A stretch of 64,000 nucleotides of DNA from assembly GCF_027925245.1 (NCBI RefSeq), contig NZ_BSDP01000001.1, positions 806,001 to 870,000 on the forward strand, written 5' to 3'. The notes beneath the pieces are model-generated. The model was given only the letters and a program-made list of their open reading frames with translations. It did no database searches and was not told where the DNA came from. Source of the DNA: Agromyces rhizosphaerae. GTDB lineage: Bacteria; Actinomycetota; Actinomycetes; Actinomycetales; Microbacteriaceae. The position numbers and the translations under genes were made by a program. Positions 60,208 through 64,000 of the stretch are shown here, piece after piece (within the stretch, counting starts at the first letter, position 1; the number at the start of each line of letters is the position of its first letter).

Positions 60208-60997
60208 GATCGGCGTCCTCCGGTTCCATCCAGGTCGACTTCGGTCCGGTGAGCACCACGTCCCACCGGTAGCCGAGCGCCCACTCGGGCTCGCTCACGT
60301 CGTGGTCGTAGCCGGCGACCAGGCGGTCGCGCGCGGCCGGGTCGACGATCGACTGGTAGATCGGGTCGAGGCCGAACAGCGGGTCGCCGGGGAAGTACAT
60401 CTGGGTGATGAGCCGCTGGGTGAAGGCGCTGCCGAAGAACGAGAAGTGGATGTGCGCCGGACGCCACGCGTTGCGGTGGTTCTTCCACGGGTACGGACCG
60501 GGCTTGATCGTGGTCAGCCGGTACGAGCCGTCGTCGCCGGTGATGATGCGGCCGACGCCGGTGAAGTTGGGGTCGAGCGGCGCGGGGTGCTGGTCGCGCT
60601 TGTGCACGTAGCGGCCCGCGGCGTTGGCCTGCCAGATCTCGACGAGCTGGTTGCGCACCGGCCGGCCGTCGCCGTCGAGGATGCGGCCGGTCACGATGAT
60701 GCGCTCGCCCTGCGGCTCGCCCGAGTGCTGGATGGTCATGTCGGCTTCCTCGGGCGCCACGTCGGTGTGGCCGAATGCCGGGGAGACCAGCTCGATCTCC
60801 TCGGGGTCGGCACGCACGAGCTCGTGGGTGGGGTGCCGGAGGGTCGTCGACCGGTAGGGGCGGAAGTCGCGACGCGGATGCGACGGGAGCGCGCCGCCCG
60901 CGGCGGCCTCGCGCTCGGCCGCAGTGCGCTCGGCGATCTCGTCGTCGATCTCGCCCTGGGTGAGATCTGGTTGGTTCGCGACGGGGTGCATGCTCAC
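60200..60997 (-). CDS. pcaH: Protocatechuate 3,4-dioxygenase, beta subunit
   Basis: A 265-residue catalytic beta chain. The non-haem Fe(III) ligands are visible: Tyr in GRYVHKRD, Tyr in KPGPYPWKN and two His in RPAHIHFSF. I chose the GTG at 60997 because GAGAGG lies 6 nt upstream; an ATG two codons later (60991) is the alternative. It is the first gene of the pca operon, preceded by a perfect palindrome at 61070-61084 and the IclR regulator. Confidence 0.94.
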   Translation of the reverse strand: MSMHPVANQPDLTQGEIDDEIAERTAAEREAAAGGALPSHPRRDFRPYRSTTLRHPTHELVRADPEEIELVSPAFGHTDVAPEEADMTIQHSGEPQGERIIVTGRILDGDGRPVRNQLVEIWQANAAGRYVHKRDQHPAPLDPNFTGVGRIITGDDGSYRLTTIKPGPYPWKNHRNAWRPAHIHFSFFGSAFTQRLITQMYFPGDPLFGLDPIYQSIVDPAARDRLVAGYDHDVSEPEWALGYRWDVVLTGPKSTWMEPEDADHA

Positions 60998-61069
60998 GGA
61001 TCGCCTCTCGCGTCGTCGGGAATGGGACGTGTCCACGATGCACCCGCCGTGCTCGCCGTGGGGATCGGT

Positions 61070-61084
61070 TTCCACTCAGTGGAA
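61070..61084. promoter_or_regulatory. Perfect palindromic operator upstream of pcaH
   Basis: TTCCACT-C-AGTGGAA is a perfect 15-bp palindrome between the IclR gene stop and pcaH, 72 nt before the GTG at 60997. IclR-type pathway regulators bind short palindromes of this sort to activate or repress pca genes. Confidence 0.68.
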
Positions 61085-61100
61085 GCCGAATCGAACCGTT

Positions 61101-61865
61101 TCAGGTTCCCGGCGCGCGGTACCCGAGCGCGGCCGAGATGCCTCGGGCCGCGATGCGCACGCCGAGGCCGAACTGCGGCTCGCCGAGTCGCTCGACGTGG
61201 GCGATGATCGACACCGCCGCGACCACCTCCCCCGTGGCGTCGCGCACGGGGGCCGCGACCGAGAACGCGCCGCGCGTGAGCGCCTGCACGCTCGTCGCGA
61301 TGCCCGTCTGCCGCACCTCGGCGAGCCGCCGCCGAAGCTCGCCTTCGTCGGTGATCGTGTTCTGCTGGAACCTCCGCAGGCCCGCCGCGACCACGTCGTC
61401 GTACACGTCGGCCGGAGCGTGCGCGAGCAGCGCCAGCCCGACGCCGGTGGCGTGCAGCGGCAGTATCGTGCCGATGTCGGACACCATGGCCACGGCCTTC
61501 TCGCCCGAGCGGCGCTCGAGGTAGACCACGCCGAGCCCGTCGCGCACCGCCAGGTGCACATGCTCGCCGGTCGCGTCGAGCAGGTCCTCGAGGTAGGGCA
61601 TCGCGGCGTTCCGCAGCCGGCGCGCGGTGGGCTCGCGCACGCCGAGCCGCCACATGCGCATGCCCACCCGGTAGCGCCCGTCGTCGCCGCGCACCAGGCC
61701 GCCCCACTCGGTCCACTCGCCGACGAGACGGTGGGCGGTCGACAGCGGCAGTGCCGCGCGCGCGGCGATCTCGCTGAGCGTCAGCTCCTCGGCGCCGGCG
61801 AACGCGTCGGCGATGGCGAAGAGCTTCTCGGCCACCGAGCGGTCGTCCCTGCCGCCTCCCGACAT
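61101..61865 (-). CDS. IclR-family regulator, likely controlling the pca operon
   Basis: A 254-residue IclR protein with an N-terminal winged helix (LTLSEIAARAALPLSTAHRL) and the ligand-binding domain (GEHVHLAVRDGLGVVYLERR; ALTRGAFSVAAPVRDATGEV). It lies directly upstream of pcaH in the same direction. Position and family match PcaR/PobR-type regulators that respond to pathway intermediates such as 3-oxoadipate or protocatechuate. A TAGAGT box 6 nt before its ATG hints at a leaderless transcript. It is divergent from the GH1 gene. Confidence 0.88.
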   Translation of the reverse strand: MSGGGRDDRSVAEKLFAIADAFAGAEELTLSEIAARAALPLSTAHRLVGEWTEWGGLVRGDDGRYRVGMRMWRLGVREPTARRLRNAAMPYLEDLLDATGEHVHLAVRDGLGVVYLERRSGEKAVAMVSDIGTILPLHATGVGLALLAHAPADVYDDVVAAGLRRFQQNTITDEGELRRRLAEVRQTGIATSVQALTRGAFSVAAPVRDATGEVVAAVSIIAHVERLGEPQFGLGVRIAARGISAALGYRAPGT

Positions 61866-61956
61866 GCGCTCACTCTATCGAGCGGCCGCGGCCGCCCCTC
61901 GACGTGGTGGGCCGGGCTACCGTGGGACGGTGCGACGAAGCGGCGAAGGGGCCGAG

Positions 61957-63180
61957 ATGACGGAGTTCCTGTGGGGCGTGGCGACAGCCGGCCACCAGAA
62001 CGAGGGCGGCAACACCGAGAGCGACACCTGGTTCCTCGAGCACGTGACGCCCACGGTCTTCAGCGAGCCCTCGGGCCCGGCGTGCAACAGCTGGGAGCTG
62101 TGGGAGACCGACCTCGACCTCGCCCGCGGCATGGGCCTGAACGCCTTCCGGTTCTCGGTCGAGTGGGCGCGCATCGAGCCGCGGGAGGGCGAGTTCTCCG
62201 ACGAGGCGCTCGCGCACTACGAGGCGGTGGTCGACGGATGCCTCGCGCGCGGACTCGCCCCGGTCGTCACCTTCAACCACTTCACCTCGCCGCACTGGTT
62301 CGCGTGCCGCGGCGCGTGGCTCGACGAGGAGGCGCCGGCGCTGTTCGCCCGGTTCGCCGACGCCGTGATGCGGCGCTTCGGCGACCGGATCGCCGTCGCG
62401 GTCACGTTCAACGAGCCCGACCTGCCCCAGATGCTCACCTGGGCGGGCCTGCCCGACTTCGTCGCCGACCTCGAGCGCGCGACCCTCGACGCCGCGGGCG
62501 CTGCGGCCGGCGTGCCCCGGTACCGCGCGTCGAACGTGATGCTGCGCGAGGACTTTCCCGCGATGCGCGCCGGCATGACGGCCGCCCACCTCGCTGCGCG
62601 CGACGCGATCAAGGCGCACCGGCCCGAACTCCCCGTGGGCCTGTCGCTCGCGATCGTCGACGACGTGGCCGCCCCCGGGGGCAAGGCACTGCGCGACCGC
62701 AAGCGCGCCGCGGTCTACGACCACTGGCTCGAACTCGCCCGGGGCGACGACTTCATCGGGGTGCAGAACTACGAGCGCATCGTCTACGGGCCCGACGGCC
62801 AGCTGCCGCCGCCCGAGGGCAGCACGGTGAACCAGATGGGAACGGCGGTCGAGCCCGACTCGCTCGGCGGGGCGATCGAGTACGCCCACCGGGTCAGCGG
62901 CAGGCCGGTGTTCGTCACCGAGCACGGCATCGCCACCGACGACGACGGCGTGCGACAGGCGTTCCTTCCGCCGGCGATCGCGAGCATGGACCGCGTCATC
63001 GGCGCGGGTGTGCCCGTCATGGGCTACTGCACGTGGACGCTGCTCGACAACTTCGAGTGGATCTTCGGCTACTCCAAGCAGCTCGGCCTGCACGAGGTGG
63101 ACCGGGAGACGTTCGCGCGCACGGCGAAGCCCAGCGCCGGCGTGTACGCCGCGATCGTGCGCGCACACCGGGGCGCGTAG
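61957..63180 (+). CDS. Glycoside hydrolase family 1 protein (beta-glucosidase-like)
   Basis: A 407-residue TIM-barrel glycosidase. It begins FLWGVATAGHQNEG, the acid/base Glu is in TFNEPD and the nucleophile Glu in VTEHGIATDD, where most GH1 enzymes have TENG. The C-terminal YCTWTLLDNFEWIFGYSKQLGL is standard. It is shorter than the usual 440-480 residues, mostly in mid-barrel loops. GAAGGGG precedes the ATG. No signal peptide: it acts on imported glycosides, perhaps plant phenolic glucosides whose aglycones feed the pca pathway. Confidence 0.87.
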   Translation: MTEFLWGVATAGHQNEGGNTESDTWFLEHVTPTVFSEPSGPACNSWELWETDLDLARGMGLNAFRFSVEWARIEPREGEFSDEALAHYEAVVDGCLARGLAPVVTFNHFTSPHWFACRGAWLDEEAPALFARFADAVMRRFGDRIAVAVTFNEPDLPQMLTWAGLPDFVADLERATLDAAGAAAGVPRYRASNVMLREDFPAMRAGMTAAHLAARDAIKAHRPELPVGLSLAIVDDVAAPGGKALRDRKRAAVYDHWLELARGDDFIGVQNYERIVYGPDGQLPPPEGSTVNQMGTAVEPDSLGGAIEYAHRVSGRPVFVTEHGIATDDDGVRQAFLPPAIASMDRVIGAGVPVMGYCTWTLLDNFEWIFGYSKQLGLHEVDRETFARTAKPSAGVYAAIVRAHRGA

Positions 63181-63235
63181 GCCCGGCACCGCCCGCTGCA
63201 CGGGGCCGCCCGCTTCCCCTCGCAGTCCCGCCCGC

Positions 63236-64000
63236 TCAGGGCAGGACGACGATCTTCCCCGGGGCGTGCGACGTCTCGAGCGCCGCGAAGGCATCGGCCA
63301 CCTCGTCGAGCGGGAACGTGGCCGCGACCGGCAGCACGAACCGGCCCTCGGCGAGCCCCTCGGCGAGGCGGGCGAGGTTGTCGGGTGTACGCGCGGCGCG
63401 CTCGACGATGCCGACGCCGAGTTCGGCGAGCGCCCCGTACGCCGCGATCGCCGTCATCCGTTCCACGGGCACGCCCAGGGCCACGCCAGCATCGAGCGCG
63501 CCGCGGCCGTGGCAGTCGATGACCGCGGTCGCACCGCCCGCGGCGGCCACCCGGCCGGCGAGGCCGTCGCCGTACGCGACCGGCTCGACGCCGAGCGATC
63601 GCAGCAGGTCGTGGTTGCGCGGCGCGGCGGTGCCGACGACCCGGGCTCCCGCGTCCACCGCGAGCTGGCACACGAGCAGCCCGACCGCGCCGCTCGCACC
63701 CCCGACCAGCACGGTGTCGCCGGCACCGACCGGCACCGTCGCGAGGCATGACACCGCCGTGAGGCCGGCCGTGCGCAGCCCGCCCGCGACCGCGACCGGA
63801 AGCGCGTCGGGCCGACGCACCAGGGCGGATGCCTCGGCGAGCACGCGCTCCGCGATCGCGCCGGGCGCGCCGCCGAGCACCTCGTCACCCACGGCGACCG
63901 GAGCGCCGTCCGGGTAGTCGGCGCCGTCGCCGACGGCCTCCACGGTGCCGGCGAACTCCCCGCCGATCCGACGCGGGAACGGGGCATCCGATGTCAGGAA
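63236..64000 (-). CDS. Zinc-free MDR quinone oxidoreductase (5' end outside window)
   Basis: The last 254 residues of an MDR reductase; the frame is open to the window edge, reading RRIGGEFAGTVEAVGDG at the left of the fragment, so about 50 N-terminal residues are missing. The NADPH loop is GGASGAVGLLVCQLAVDAGA and the end VADAFAALETSHAPGKIVVL. It resembles the protein at 40077-40973. It likely reduces quinones or enones. Confidence 0.87.
   Translation of the reverse strand, partial: FLTSDAPFPRRIGGEFAGTVEAVGDGADYPDGAPVAVGDEVLGGAPGAIAERVLAEASALVRRPDALPVAVAGGLRTAGLTAVSCLATVPVGAGDTVLVGGASGAVGLLVCQLAVDAGARVVGTAAPRNHDLLRSLGVEPVAYGDGLAGRVAAAGGATAVIDCHGRGALDAGVALGVPVERMTAIAAYGALAELGVGIVERAARTPDNLARLAEGLAEGRFVLPVAATFPLDEVADAFAALETSHAPGKIVVLP

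Noticed and set aside
1..64000. Mobile elements, CRISPR arrays, rRNA or tRNA genes, phage genes.
   Set aside because: No transposase, integrase, phage structural protein, regularly spaced repeat or tRNA-like sequence was recognised, even though the left part looks acquired by composition.

Overview
The window is very GC-rich bacterial DNA with tightly packed, mostly overlapping genes (ATGA, GTGA and TGATG junctions), strong G+C third-position bias and frequent GTG starts. Regulators, Tat and lipoprotein signals and the recurring octamer CGGATGCC/GGCATCCG suggest an actinobacterium, most likely in or near the Microbacteriaceae (inference from style, not from a marker gene). I see no rRNA, tRNA, CRISPR array, transposase or integrase.

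Region 1-18.7 kb is a catabolic block. The left edge holds the end of a vanillyl-alcohol-oxidase-type flavoprotein. A minus-strand operon (420-10143) then encodes an MDR alcohol dehydrogenase, an SDR, a BBE-type FAD oxidase, a second VAO-type oxidase, two carboxymuconolactone-decarboxylase-like (CMD) proteins alternating with two 3-hydroxyisobutyrate-dehydrogenase-like (HIBADH) proteins, a metallo-beta-lactamase-fold hydrolase and an NmrA-like reductase. A further SDR, an FCD-type GntR regulator, a TauABC/SsuABC-style importer, another MDR dehydrogenase and a MarR regulator follow. The set looks like uptake and stepwise oxidation of an unidentified, possibly aromatic, compound.

Region 17.5-41 kb continues as accessory catabolism: two 410-residue acyl-CoA-dehydrogenase/flavin-monooxygenase paralogues around an alpha/beta hydrolase, a degenerate SDR, an amidohydrolase, a 2-oxoacid dehydrogenase pair (fused E1 plus E2, no E3), a VOC protein with a GntR regulator, an aldehyde dehydrogenase, an aldo/keto reductase, several MDR proteins, a ketopantoate-reductase-like protein with a DMT transporter, and an XRE-cupin regulator divergent from an M24-type protein, HIBADH-like protein, MFS transporter and quinone-reductase operon. 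An RbsABC-type importer (41-45 kb) follows. At least six promoters in 10-45 kb carry variants of one short operator, ATTGTCNGACAAT, which may tie these units into one regulon.

Region 45-64 kb reads as more ordinary chromosome: YitT-like membrane protein, Lrp regulator, deazaflavin-type reductase, OYE-family reductase, two small Tat-exported paralogues, a TetR regulator with an Acg-like flavoprotein, a secreted lipase, a DUF805 protein, the complete protocatechuate branch of the beta-ketoadipate pathway (pcaHGBLIJF) under an IclR regulator, a GH1 glycosidase and an MDR reductase cut by the right edge. The CGGATGCC octamer is about five times denser here than in the first 43.7 kb, consistent with the left two thirds being acquired DNA. 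Aromatic intermediates produced by the left-hand clusters could drain into the pca operon, but the substrate is not identified by sequence.
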